A stretch of 64,000 nucleotides of DNA from Glaciecola petra (GCF_031846345.1 NZ_JAVRHX010000008.1:67101-131100), one strand, 5' to 3'; shown: positions 55,601 through 62,619, counted from the stretch's first letter. Numbers and translations: made by a program. Notes: generated by a model not told the origin, from the letters alone.

Positions 55601-55644
55601 TTAAAAAAGAGTGATTTGTCGGGTGAAGATATCTGCTTGAACAT
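52630..55644 (-). CDS. TonB-dependent outer-membrane receptor
   Basis: 1004 residues: signal peptide (LLALSIASMLSVSTSLQA), plug domain (AEALAVSVIDAEEIGTLGLD, NTLVLLNGRRMVNSA, VEVLRDGASAIYGADAVAG) and a 22-strand barrel ending in the aromatic YYIDVATTF. The acidic barrel loops resemble peptide/carbohydrate receptors of Alteromonadales. There is no N-terminal signalling domain ahead of the plug, so it is not a classical FecA-type transducer. The ligand is unknown; the nearby symporter and SGNH enzyme suggest an organic substrate. Confidence 0.92.
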   Translation of the reverse strand: MFKQISSPDKSLFFKPSLLALSIASMLSVSTSLQAQDTSTEDANEEVEKIKVVGSHIQGGKVAEALAVSVIDAEEIGTLGLDSIDDLLQLIPENGQNFFSEAENISGGVNAARGDIGTYNLRNLGTGNTLVLLNGRRMVNSASYQTEEVGGSFVPVNSVNVNTIPVHGLDRVEVLRDGASAIYGADAVAGVVNHVLKTDFVGFKVSGRWSEYKNIPRDTQTLNVEWGKDFNNGRTNLSLFANYYARDRVNSQDDPRWANADFRDRIPEGSLWEGDTRFRNNSANSNFGQFDARLSASGNGLRGDFTFTDSSGEFEVYPAGDSRCTFVINAQTCGAPDGQGTERYNLNADRDLSSELTRTNLFLFLNHEFANGVESFTEFSSYSSKTNLRRHPSAPFSTSRLRLGAENYYNPFGPCGSPNRLDASLIPDVPCEGLEFQLDNYRFAEVPRIVDNDGNTFRFLTGLRGTMGNWDWESAVAYSKATKTDITRNRVSNTLISAALFDSTPNAYNPFSGGVNSNIEQALVDVERKSETELSSFDIKFANTDVFELPAGSVSAVLGFEWRSESFLDDRDPRLDGTIVWEDFDGDTYPFVSDVVNSSPTPDNSGSRDVVSLFGELQIPVTETLNMQVALRYEDFSDVDSTVVGKVAAGWRPIESLLIRGSWSEAYRVPNLITINEQIVARNNTRDDYACQYAAENGGDPDQDILDCRNSIQRIAQGSQNLEPEESTNTNIGLVFTPIDELTMTVDYWSIEKENTIGLFGEENHTLLDLLLRIQDGNTNCSGTFNPAVTRQAPDDDQIAIYNAAGICPAGDIQFVDDQYANLDTRNLAGIDVGIYYTLRTDDMGRFKFSYNGSFIEKFEQEAGGDAALLAEAQANGVLPMNFPIDGFADLIGQDGNQEQRQSMRVSWRKSEYGASLSGNRIGSFYQSSLTLDDGTRYIIPAMTTYNATFDYRFDYGETNTRLRFGIRNLTDERAPLADRFFGYFADAHRDYGRSYYIDVATTF

Positions 55645-55730
55645 GTAAGTCCCCTGTTTTTATTATATAGGTGTGTTTTTTATTTTGGATCTAGTTACTA
55701 ATGTGTATATTCTTGTCATTTTATTGGTAA

Positions 55731-55758
55731 TAACGCATAAGAGCGCAAAACCCCCTAC
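55731..55758 (-). promoter_or_regulatory. Possible ECF-sigma promoter of the TonB receptor
   Basis: On the minus strand GTAGGGGG, 12 bases, ATGCGTTA, about 90 bases before the receptor ATG. The G-rich -35 followed by a CGT-type -10 resembles ECF promoters. The link to the adjacent sigma factor is inference. Confidence 0.35.
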
Positions 55759-55837
55759 AAAATATACAAATTATTTACATTTTTTTAATATTTTAAAAAA
55801 CACATCTGTTTTGAGCAGCTGCAAATTCGCAATGGTT

Positions 55838-56269
55838 TTAAAGCAGTGATAGGAAAAAAGGCAAACACAAACCAAGACTAATTAACGCAATGGTCGCCTT
55901 GTAATAAGTTGCGGGTGCGGCAACGCCGGCTTTCTGGGTTGCCGAGAACAAAGGTAAAGATGCGTCGTTAAGTAAATCATCATTTGTATTAATGACGTGG
56001 GCACCAGGAAAATTAAGTACTTTTGATGCATGTAATAAATGCGCAGCTTCTTTCATACAAGCAGACTTTGCCCAAAGTTCAGACAGCTCAGCATAAGCCT
56101 GCTGATGCGAGGGATCGTTTTCTAACCATTCATAAAACGCTAGCATTTGCCCCGTTTTTCTTTGAGATGACGCATTATTCTCTGAGGCATCGAGCCTAAC
56201 CAACCATTCAGCCGCTTCATCTAAGGTTTTTTGACTAAGGTCATACCCCGCCCATTCATCAAAACTCAT
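55838..56269 (-). CDS. Truncated FecR-like anti-sigma protein
   Basis: 143 residues: an N-terminal FecR-type cytoplasmic domain (DEAAEWLVRLDAS, YEWLENDPSHQQAYAELSELW) and one C-terminal helix (YYKATIALISLGLCLPFFLSLL). It ends there, while FecR proteins usually have about 320 residues with a periplasmic domain that contacts the receptor. No in-frame continuation is visible downstream. It overlaps the sigma gene by 4 bases, so the pair is coupled; the short form could still bind the sigma factor. Confidence 0.8.
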   Translation of the reverse strand: MSFDEWAGYDLSQKTLDEAAEWLVRLDASENNASSQRKTGQMLAFYEWLENDPSHQQAYAELSELWAKSACMKEAAHLLHASKVLNFPGAHVINTNDDLLNDASLPLFSATQKAGVAAPATYYKATIALISLGLCLPFFLSLL

Positions 56270-56889
56270 GAGACACTTCCTGCCCGTTTAAGCATCTTAT
56301 ACTTTATGCTGTATTGCTTGGCTTGTTTCTGTTTGTTTGCAATATACTGGCGACACAGTTTTAGGCCTTTTGTAAGATGATTTTCAACGGTTTTATTAGA
56401 AATGTGAAGTTGCCTAGCAATATCAGCATGTGAGTTAGCCTCTAATTTACGAAGAATAAAAACCTGCCTACAAATGGGAGGAAGCGAGTTTACAGCTTCA
56501 ATCATTAGCAATTTTTCAGTCTCGTTGCCCAGTTCATTTTCAATAGAATCGGGCGAAACAGAGTCATTGTTCGATTGACTATTCGCAATATGTTTATTCA
56601 CCACCTTATTGTGTCGCAATTGGCTAATTGCCATGTTTTTAGCGGCGGTAAACAACAAGGCTTGAAATTTCATCAAATCATCTAATGTATGGGCTTGTTT
56701 AGGATGGTTTTTAACAAGCAAAAACACTTTAATATAGGCTTCTTGAGCAATTTCTTCGCAGACACAAGGCGGCACATAATCGCATAAAAATGCGATCAAT
56801 TTAGGTTTTGTTTGCTGCATAAAAAGGGTCAAACTCTTTTCGAGTTTTGGAAACTCACATTTTTCGGTTTTCGACCACTCTTCTTTCAT
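56266..56889 (-). CDS. ECF sigma factor, FecI type
   Basis: 207 residues with region 2 (CEEIAQEAYIKVFLLV, LFTAAKNMAISQLRH) and region 4 (LPPICRQVFILRKLEANSH, IARQLHISNKTVENHL), the order of FecI-like sigma factors. The long N-terminus is somewhat unusual. It should drive its operon partner and perhaps the nearby TonB receptor, and is held by the FecR-like protein with which it overlaps. Confidence 0.87.
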   Translation of the reverse strand: MKEEWSKTEKCEFPKLEKSLTLFMQQTKPKLIAFLCDYVPPCVCEEIAQEAYIKVFLLVKNHPKQAHTLDDLMKFQALLFTAAKNMAISQLRHNKVVNKHIANSQSNNDSVSPDSIENELGNETEKLLMIEAVNSLPPICRQVFILRKLEANSHADIARQLHISNKTVENHLTKGLKLCRQYIANKQKQAKQYSIKYKMLKRAGSVS

Positions 56890-57004
56890 AGGCTATGCCT
56901 CATCGGAAATTTAGCTTACAAATCATTAATGAACACCTAAACTAATGCATATTTTTTAAACAGTAAAGATAAAGTTGTAGCAGGCTACCCTTGTGCAGTG
57001 GCAG

Positions 57005-57547
57005 TTAATCTGCAAAACCACTTCCAATGGCATTAAATGGCATATCTAGTTCAAGCTCAGGAATTTCTCTACCTAACCAAGCAGGAAAAGTGTTGCTATT
57101 GGGCCCAGGGAACACCGTATATTCGTCTGCATAGGGATAACGCGCTATTGCTTCAAGCATTTTCGGAATAAGCAATTTGGCTTTGTCGCCCTGAATACTT
57201 AACACTTTCTCTGGTTTAGATCCATACCAATAACGGTCTGGTATGGGTGTTTTGTATGTTCGTAAAGCAGGCAATCCACGGTCAACCCGCCAACCTACAA
57301 CTTCATATACCGTATATTCTGGCGCATTCTTATCTTTTAGTGCCACCCACGTGTGTACGGCAAACCAACCCCGCCAGCTAAATGCATCTGCAGCATAAAA
57401 CTCAATTACCGCGTCGGAAAATTCACTGGGAACAGGCGCAATCCCTGCCGATTCGCGTGATGCAGTTCGCCAATCTGAGTTGGCGCAAGATTGCAACATG
57501 ATAATGACTGCAAACATCAGTACTAAGTTAAATACACTTGTTTTCAC
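57005..57547 (-). CDS. DUF3750-family lipoprotein
   Basis: 180 residues: a lipoprotein signal (NLVLMFAVIIMLQSC, lipobox LQSC) and a single domain with WRTASRESAGIAP, GWRGWFAVHTWVALK and YTVYEVVGWR, which fits DUF3750. No function is known for the family. It follows a Tat-signal protein gene by 35 bases on the same strand. Confidence 0.78.
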   Translation of the reverse strand: MKTSVFNLVLMFAVIIMLQSCANSDWRTASRESAGIAPVPSEFSDAVIEFYAADAFSWRGWFAVHTWVALKDKNAPEYTVYEVVGWRVDRGLPALRTYKTPIPDRYWYGSKPEKVLSIQGDKAKLLIPKMLEAIARYPYADEYTVFPGPNSNTFPAWLGREIPELELDMPFNAIGSGFAD

Positions 57548-57582
57548 AAACGTTTACCTTTTATAAGCTGTTCAGCTTGTTT

Positions 57583-58110
57583 TTATGTAAGCTCTTGCAA
57601 ATGATTGTTAAAATGCAAAACATGTGCGAGTTCATATTCAGATTTACTCAAGCTGCCGTAAGCAAAATGAGGAGCTAACTCGCCTTTAAAGTCAGCAAAC
57701 ACTAGCATGGCCGTTTGAAAACGACGTTTTGCTTGTTCGACATTTGCTGATGCGATAAGCGGGTCAGCACCCGGTATTTCCTCGCTTAAATTATGGCGCA
57801 TTCGTCCCTTTGCTTTAAACGCATTAAATGCCAGCTTGCCCGCCGTACTTTTGAAAAAAGCAGATTTGTGCTCGGGATACCCAAGCATAGAATACTCAAC
57901 GCTTTGAGCACAATGATTGAGAATTTGCGCTACATTCCACAAACCACTGCTTTTTGTTTGCCCAAGATCTAAGGTAACTAATTTGTGAATACTTGATGTA
58001 AGACTCAAGTCTCCAGTGAAAGGATCAACGGTGTGCCAAGCAATGATTCCAGCGCCACCAATAACAGCCGTGCCAACTATACTCGATTTTAAAAAACCTC
58101 GTCGATTCAT
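57583..58110 (-). CDS. DUF1569-like protein with a Tat signal
   Basis: 175 residues: a Tat signal (MNRRGFLKSSIVG), then a DinB-like four-helix domain with metal-type histidines in AQILNHCAQSVEY and LAHVLHFNNHLQEL. This matches DUF1569. Enzymatic role unknown. It starts 3 bases after a small membrane-protein gene. Confidence 0.75.
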   Translation of the reverse strand: MNRRGFLKSSIVGTAVIGGAGIIAWHTVDPFTGDLSLTSSIHKLVTLDLGQTKSSGLWNVAQILNHCAQSVEYSMLGYPEHKSAFFKSTAGKLAFNAFKAKGRMRHNLSEEIPGADPLIASANVEQAKRRFQTAMLVFADFKGELAPHFAYGSLSKSEYELAHVLHFNNHLQELT

Positions 58111-58113
58111 TAT

Positions 58114-58503
58114 TCACCCCGCCGAGTATGCTGGCGAATAAATAGCGACAAAGGTTAATATCAATATAAGAGCAGCTGACACAAAACCCCCTATCGCTAC
58201 TTTTTTACTTAAATCAACAATCTGAGGTTTTTGACTGAGTTGATGTGTTTGTATAGCAATAAAAAACACCAAAGTGATACCAGGGAACACCCACCAAAAA
58301 TTAAAGGTATTGATAACCCAAAGGGAAATAGTGGGTAATTCTGCCCCCAAACCTTCAAAAATATCAATAAATTCAGGTAATAAGGCATTAACCACCCCAA
58401 CTACTATGATCAACACCAAAGTAGCGGCAAGAGACAAATTTTTAGCGGTGACTAAATTACCGGGCTGCGAAACCTTAGTCTGCGTAACCTGTTCTGTTGT
58501 CAT
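58114..58503 (-). CDS. Small three-helix membrane protein, unknown
   Basis: 129 residues with three helices (LAATLVLIIVVGVVNALL, FWWVFPGITLVFFIAIQ, GGFVSAALILILTFVAIY). A stretch between them (FIDIFEGLGAELPTISLWV) resembles the F-protein loop of type II secretion (GspF/PilC), but no other GspF part is present, so this is a local likeness only. Cotranscribed with the DUF1569 gene, 3 bases away. Confidence 0.65.
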   Translation of the reverse strand: MTTEQVTQTKVSQPGNLVTAKNLSLAATLVLIIVVGVVNALLPEFIDIFEGLGAELPTISLWVINTFNFWWVFPGITLVFFIAIQTHQLSQKPQIVDLSKKVAIGGFVSAALILILTFVAIYSPAYSAG

Positions 58504-58557
58504 TATGTTTACACCTCTTTCTACAGCAGTCTATTGAAGCAATAATGTATATAGAGT

Positions 58558-58878
58558 TTACGCGAGCAATAGCCTAATCACAATCTGTGAAACAAAATTG
58601 GCAACTAGGACCGCAAAAGAAAAACCGATAATTTTCATCCAAGAAAATTGCGTCATAATTTTTAACATGACAAGCGGCACAAAAAAGTATGCAAGCTCGA
58701 ATATCAAGAGTGCTTGAATGGGCAAGCCAAATTGCGATACGAGCAAAGAGCCGCCAAAAAGTATAAATGCAGGCACCAAAACAAAAGCAATAGCTGTAAA
58801 CCCATCTAAAACTTCGTCTTTATCAATTAGCTTAATAAGACACCAAACCAAACATACACATATTGCTAGTTGGATCAT
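58558..58878 (-). CDS. Small membrane protein, unknown
   Basis: 106 residues with three to four hydrophobic helices (LAICVCLVWCLIKLI, GFTAIAFVLVPAFILFGGSL, LLIFELAYFFVPLVMLKIM, IIGFSFAVLVANFVSQIVI). Family not recognised. It is followed by two other small envelope genes on the same strand. Confidence 0.6.
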   Translation of the reverse strand: MIQLAICVCLVWCLIKLIDKDEVLDGFTAIAFVLVPAFILFGGSLLVSQFGLPIQALLIFELAYFFVPLVMLKIMTQFSWMKIIGFSFAVLVANFVSQIVIRLLLA

Positions 58879-58913
58879 TTACCTTCCTGAATGCGATTAA
58901 CCTTGCTTTTTGT

Positions 58914-59249
58914 TTATTCTGGGGTAGGTGTTTTGAAAACTGGCGTATCAAATTCTTTGCCCACACCCACTATTATTCTCTCAAGCCCAACGATAGAGCC
59001 ATCGCTTTTTGCACCTTTGGTGTTCCAATTAATTTCTAAAATGCTGGTGCCTTTTCTAAGCTTAGCTTCCCAAGCATTACTTTGGTCACTCGTATCTAGG
59101 TAATCTGGATAAAGCTCCCAACCCTGTGAAATCAAACCTTGTAAGATGGTCTGCATTTTGTCGAAGGTCAAATGTTGTAAGATATTTAAATTATGTTTTG
59201 TAAATTTCCGAGTCACTCGTTTCTGTTTTAGTGCAGTAAAGAATCCCAT
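58914..59249 (-). CDS. Hypothetical cytoplasmic protein
   Basis: 111 residues, mixed alpha/beta, no signal or membrane segment (TKHNLNILQHLTFDKMQTIL, QGWELYPDYLDTSD, TSILEINWN). No family recognised. The ATG is the only good start in the frame. It lies in a run of short minus-strand genes. Confidence 0.6.
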   Translation of the reverse strand: MGFFTALKQKRVTRKFTKHNLNILQHLTFDKMQTILQGLISQGWELYPDYLDTSDQSNAWEAKLRKGTSILEINWNTKGAKSDGSIVGLERIIVGVGKEFDTPVFKTPTPE

Positions 59250-59348
59250 AAGACGCTCTCAACAATATTAACTTAGCCTTTTTCTAGCATACGCAATTAT
59301 TTACACTTACCCAATTAAATTATTTTATTTTTTAATCGTCGAACTGTT

Positions 59349-59873
59349 TTAATGGCCAAATGCTTCTCTAAGCTTTAATCCTATTGCCGTGGAATATCCA
59401 TAAACACTACTGCTTATTTTTTGGTCCTCGTTTACCAAGTAATAACTCGGATAACCCTGAATTTTAAATTGCTGTTTAAGCGCCTCATGTCCTAAGAACA
59501 CCCTTGTATTGAGCTCATGCTCAATCACAAATGCTTCTACTTCTTCCCTAGATGAATAATCAAGTGCAATAACTACCACATTGACCGAATCAGGATTTAA
59601 GTACGTTAAGTTGCCTATACTAAGTGAACAAATTTTGCACCATGGCGCAAAAAAATAGAGTAAATTAGGTTTATTTTCAGCCAACATTGGCTCCACTTTG
59701 CCTGTTAACGAAACTAAATTTTGCTGGGGTATATGTATGCTCCCGTCACTGCTTAGCATATTTCTTGATTGCCATAAGCTAACTGCACTTATGATCACAG
59801 CCACTATTACTGTGTCGCGCAACCAAACACGCCAATTCGATTTTTTGTTTTCTATTTTTGACAACTGGAACAC
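59349..59873 (-). CDS. Membrane-anchored thioredoxin-like protein (TlpA type)
   Basis: 174 residues: an N-terminal anchor (DTVIVAVIISAVSLW), then a thioredoxin fold with the redox motif CKIC in FFAPWCKICSLS and a cis-Pro in IQGYPSYYLVN. It should act as a periplasmic thiol reductant or thiol-disulfide exchanger, as in TlpA/DsbE. CKIC is not the usual CxPC or CGHC, so its partner is unclear. GTG start with a weak ribosome site. Confidence 0.8.
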   Translation of the reverse strand: MFQLSKIENKKSNWRVWLRDTVIVAVIISAVSLWQSRNMLSSDGSIHIPQQNLVSLTGKVEPMLAENKPNLLYFFAPWCKICSLSIGNLTYLNPDSVNVVVIALDYSSREEVEAFVIEHELNTRVFLGHEALKQQFKIQGYPSYYLVNEDQKISSSVYGYSTAIGLKLREAFGH

Positions 59874-60074
59874 CTATTATTATCACCAACGCTATATTAC
59901 CTGACCTACATATGTTGCGCGAAATTTCATTTAAATAATCAAAATCATAAGCTAGCCATGTTTTGGGTCAATACCAAAGTATCATTCGTAATAAGGTCAA
60001 AATTTTATGCCTGTGTTAGTGTCGGTGGCACTTTGGTAGTCTCTTAATTGTTAGGAGACAGATTAGGTGACTGT

Positions 60075-60566
60075 ATGAATAAGCTGTCAGCAAATACGCA
60101 ATATCACTCTTTGGCTTGTAAAAAAGGGTTCACTTTGCTCGAGCTAATGATTGTGTTGGTAATTGTTGGCGTATTGGCAACAGCCGGACTCACGTCTTAC
60201 CAGAGTTTTGTATTACGCGCTCAATTAAGTGAAACCGCTGCCCAACTTGGCTTTTTCGCTCGTGAATTTAATACATGGAAACAAATAAATGGTCGCTATC
60301 CTAACGACAGCCACATTGCTTTACCCCCCGATGCTAACGGATTAGCCATTAATCCAATTGATTGGTCTACACCAACTTTGTTAGGTGGAAACTGGAATTG
60401 GGAAGGTCCAGACAGATATTCTTATGCGGGTATTTCGATAGACGGCGCTACAGCCGAAGAAGAAGACATCATCTTACTCGATACCATTATGGACAATGGT
60501 GATCTCAACACAGGTGAATTTCGAAAAACCGGCAATGGTCGCTATACCTTTATCATCTCAGAGTAG
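60075..60566 (+). CDS. Orphan type IV pilin-like protein
   Basis: 163 residues from the ATG at 60075. The prepilin leader ends at KKG, and the mature part begins FTLLELMIVLVIVGVLATAG, the GFxxxE methylation and cleavage signal with Glu5. The C-terminal globular part is acidic and has no cysteine pair. No secretin, ATPase or prepilin peptidase lies in the window, so it must use machinery encoded elsewhere. It is the only plus-strand gene in this stretch. Confidence 0.82.
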   Translation: MNKLSANTQYHSLACKKGFTLLELMIVLVIVGVLATAGLTSYQSFVLRAQLSETAAQLGFFAREFNTWKQINGRYPNDSHIALPPDANGLAINPIDWSTPTLLGGNWNWEGPDRYSYAGISIDGATAEEEDIILLDTIMDNGDLNTGEFRKTGNGRYTFIISE

Positions 60567-60578
60567 CGCCTATTTTGC

Positions 60579-61019
60579 TTATTCTGTATTGGACCCAATA
60601 TATTTCAAACGCAATACATGCTGCCCTGTCGGCTCGTGAAGCTTCTCTTCTAGCAGCACAAAACCGTATCTCGCATAAAATTTTCGACCGACTTTATTAA
60701 CGTTGAAGACTTCAACTTCAAGATCGTTATGTAATGTGCTTGCCTTATCCATTAGGGCCTTACCTATGCCCTGTCCATGCCATTCTGGCTTTAAAAATAG
60801 TGCACCGACTTCATTAGCCATTAATGCAATAAAGCCTTGAACTTCGCCATTGAGCTCTACTACCCACGTGTCTGTATTTGGCATATATATTTCAGCGATA
60901 TTGATTCTTTCTTGTGCAATAAAGTCGTCGGTCATAAAGGGATGAGCCAATCTAGTCGCAACTTCCCACGAGCACAATACTGCGTCTAAATCAGAATGTT
61001 TATATGGTCTAATATTCAA
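60579..61019 (-). CDS. GNAT-family acetyltransferase
   Basis: 146 residues from a TTG at 61019 (AGGA 9 bases upstream; the family start LNIRPYKHSDLDAVL falls here). Acetyl-CoA loop LFLKPEWHGQGIGKAL and a late GRKFYARYGF are clear. Substrate unknown. It lies at the left edge of the integron region; I saw no attC next to it, so I treat it as chromosomal. Confidence 0.8.
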   Translation of the reverse strand: MNIRPYKHSDLDAVLCSWEVATRLAHPFMTDDFIAQERINIAEIYMPNTDTWVVELNGEVQGFIALMANEVGALFLKPEWHGQGIGKALMDKASTLHNDLEVEVFNVNKVGRKFYARYGFVLLEEKLHEPTGQHVLRLKYIGSNTE

Positions 61020-61137
61020 AATGTGTTTTCCTATCTCAAATCTGGCTGCTGACAAGCTACCTGTAAGCCATCTTTACTCTATTGTCACTTTACCATGCCT
61101 ATACTGTGCCATTTCACTTTGTTAAGGCTCATAAGCT

Positions 61138-61413
61138 TTATTTGTCGAGCTTATCCTCACTCGATCTTGTTTCAGCATAGACGCGATAACTTTCTTCAAA
61201 TGACACTAAGACAGCCAAGATCCCAGAAATAAATATCAGTGTAAATGATGGTACAAATAAACCCGGATTCAAAAACTTTATTGAGAAAAGATGCAGTAAG
61301 GTACTCAAAATTGAAATGGCTATTCCGACGACGCCAATAATTGTACTGACCCTGATAATCTTTACCAAAGATGATAGCCGTTTTGAAGTTAGTGTTTTGT
61401 AAGGTAAGTCCAT
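61138..61413 (-). CDS. Small two-helix membrane protein, unknown
   Basis: 91 residues, two hydrophobic helices (STIIGVVGIAISILSTLLHL and VPSFTLIFISGILAVLVSF) and a charged tail. No family recognised. An AAGGA lies 12 bases before the ATG. No attC-like palindrome flanks it, so it may mark the border of the cassette array. Confidence 0.6.
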   Translation of the reverse strand: MDLPYKTLTSKRLSSLVKIIRVSTIIGVVGIAISILSTLLHLFSIKFLNPGLFVPSFTLIFISGILAVLVSFEESYRVYAETRSSEDKLDK

Positions 61414-61485
61414 TCTTTATTTAAATCCTTTATCGTCATTATAAAATTAATATTAGCTTTTTACCGGAAAAAAGATAGTACTTGC

Positions 61486-61721
61486 TCAAGCATCATTTAA
61501 AAGTTTAAAACTACCTATTTCCTTATACGAGCTGCCGTCCCAAATAAACGTATATGCTATGGCAGAACTGCCGATTTTTGGTAGAGAAGTACTCGGTTTG
61601 GTTTTTACCAAATATCTACCATCTGGGCTAACAGATGCTCTTACTTCAGGTGCATTCCAAATATCCGCAAAGACCGTAAAAGACAAAAAAATGCAAAAGT
61701 TATACTAATTAAAATTCTCAA
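61486..61721 (-). pseudogene. Small secreted protein gene broken by a one-base shift
   Basis: From a TTG at 61721, preceded by AGGA, the first frame gives MRILISITFAFF, a signal-peptide start. At a run of seven T (61685-61691, minus strand) the frame changes; the other frame continues with LSFTVFA, completing the signal peptide, and then a short mature part (DIWNAPEVRASVSPDG) of about 55 residues. Adding one T restores a single frame. Either a sequence error or a decayed gene. Family unknown. The start lies just after an ATTAGGA core, so this may be the last cassette. Confidence 0.6.
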
Positions 61722-61728
61722 TTTTCTA

Positions 61729-61808
61729 TCCTAATCTGGCTAAGGCCAGCGACAAAAGGCAATTTGAAGGGCAGCAGAAAATTGATCGTATGATTATGCC
61801 TGTTAGCT
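61729..61808 (-). repeat. attC-like site (degenerate)
   Basis: On the minus strand R'' is AGCTAAC (61802-61808). It is the exact complement of GTTAGCT, the core that begins its own cassette at 62171-62177. The R' end is degenerate (ATTAGGA). The arms show only partial complementarity. Confidence 0.5.
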
Positions 61809-61825
61809 GCTACCACATTCTACTT

Positions 61826-62155
61826 TTAACGCAGTGTGTATATATTCGCGTTTATTATTTGGCCATTTTTTAACAATACTTTTGTTGTGACTCGCTGGTA
61901 AGCCTCTCCCTCAAACTCATCAAGACTAGCCCAATGACCCACCAGATTTTCAGAAGTAAATACAAAGCCTTTTATCTCTTTACCTGCTTCATCCAGTTCA
62001 AGCCCAGGAAACCCCATCTCTGCTCCCCAACCTTTATCTTTTAAAATCCCCCTTACACTTGCAGACTCCCAAGAACCACCAATATCACTAAGTATATGTT
62101 CATTGGGACGACCAAGACCTAGCGTTCCATATACAAATAATTTGTTGTCGCTCAC
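61826..62155 (-). CDS. Gamma-glutamylcyclotransferase-like (AIG2 family) protein in a cassette
   Basis: 109 residues with the family opening KLFVYGTLGLGRPNE, the catalytic-type Glu region (LDEFEGEAYQRV) and GFPGLELDEAGKEIKGFVF. Such enzymes release 5-oxoproline from gamma-glutamyl peptides or amines. GTG start with AAGGAG 5 bases upstream. It lies in a cassette whose start core GTTAGCT (minus) is 62171-62177. Small gamma-glutamylcyclotransferase-like genes are seen in integron cassettes. Confidence 0.82.
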   Translation of the reverse strand: MSDNKLFVYGTLGLGRPNEHILSDIGGSWESASVRGILKDKGWGAEMGFPGLELDEAGKEIKGFVFTSENLVGHWASLDEFEGEAYQRVTTKVLLKNGQIINANIYTLR

Positions 62156-62170
62156 CGAAGCTCCTTAGGT

Positions 62171-62258
62171 AGCTAACGTCCGACTATGGTGCACTGCGCG
62201 ACCGCGTCATAGTCAAACTTGTTTGACGACATGAGGCGCTTGATAAGTGTCGTTCTCA
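62171..62258 (-). repeat. attC-like recombination site
   Basis: R' core GTTAGCT (62171-62177, minus) and a weak R'' (TGAGAAC at 62252-62258). Inner palindromes GACTATG/CATAGTC (62182-62214) and a perfect GTCAAAC-TT-GTTTGAC (62212-62227) add secondary structure. The R'' does not match its cassette start (GTTATTT), so this is the weakest of the clear sites. Confidence 0.5.
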
Positions 62259-62260
62259 TT

Positions 62261-62560
62261 CTAGCTACCTATATCTGTAAATATACCAACCGCAAGTTCT
62301 GCCCAGACATAAACTAAAGCCAATATTACAAGAGCAGCTACACCAAACCAGTACTTTGGTGAGATTTTTCGTGCAAGAACTATAAACAAACAACCTGAAC
62401 CAAAAATTAAAAGCCCCATAACAATAAAATCAGAAGCGCCCCACTGAACCGCTTGTGTGAATTGCGCAGCTACTGCAGGTACTAGAAGAACTAAAAAGGT
62501 ACCAAAGGCCAACCAACCAAATATGGCTTTTTGTTCAATTATATTTTTCGTATTCGTCAT
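62261..62560 (-). CDS. Cassette-borne three-helix membrane protein
   Basis: 99 residues with three helices (FGTFLVLLVPAVAAQF, FIVMGLLIFGSGCLFIVLA, YWFGVAALVILALVYVW). Not recognised. AAGGA lies 9 bases before the ATG. A 20-codon upstream ORF overlaps its start by ATGA, so it may be translationally coupled. Downstream of it lies attC 62171-62258. Confidence 0.65.
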   Translation of the reverse strand: MTNTKNIIEQKAIFGWLAFGTFLVLLVPAVAAQFTQAVQWGASDFIVMGLLIFGSGCLFIVLARKISPKYWFGVAALVILALVYVWAELAVGIFTDIGS

Positions 62561-62619
62561 TTGGGCCTGTCCTTACAATTAACATTGAGCAAAGCGGCAA
62601 TCACTACTCTACCTGCCAT
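62557..62619 (-). CDS. 20-codon leader ORF upstream of the membrane-protein cassette gene
   Basis: ATG at 62619 with a strong GAGGA 6 bases upstream, 20 codons (MAGRVVIAALLNVNCKDRPK), and a TGA that overlaps the next ATG as ATGA. Small upstream ORFs can enhance translation of cassette genes, as ORF-11 at attI1 does; whether this one does is inference. Confidence 0.45.
   Translation of the reverse strand: MAGRVVIAALLNVNCKDRPK

Noticed and set aside
58114..58503. GspF/PilC type secretion protein
   Set aside because: Only a short loop-like segment matches; length and helix layout are wrong.
60579..61413. GNAT gene and small membrane gene as integron cassettes
   Set aside because: No attC-like palindrome or matched cores at their ends; only a GTTAAGG at 61121-61127 without a partner.
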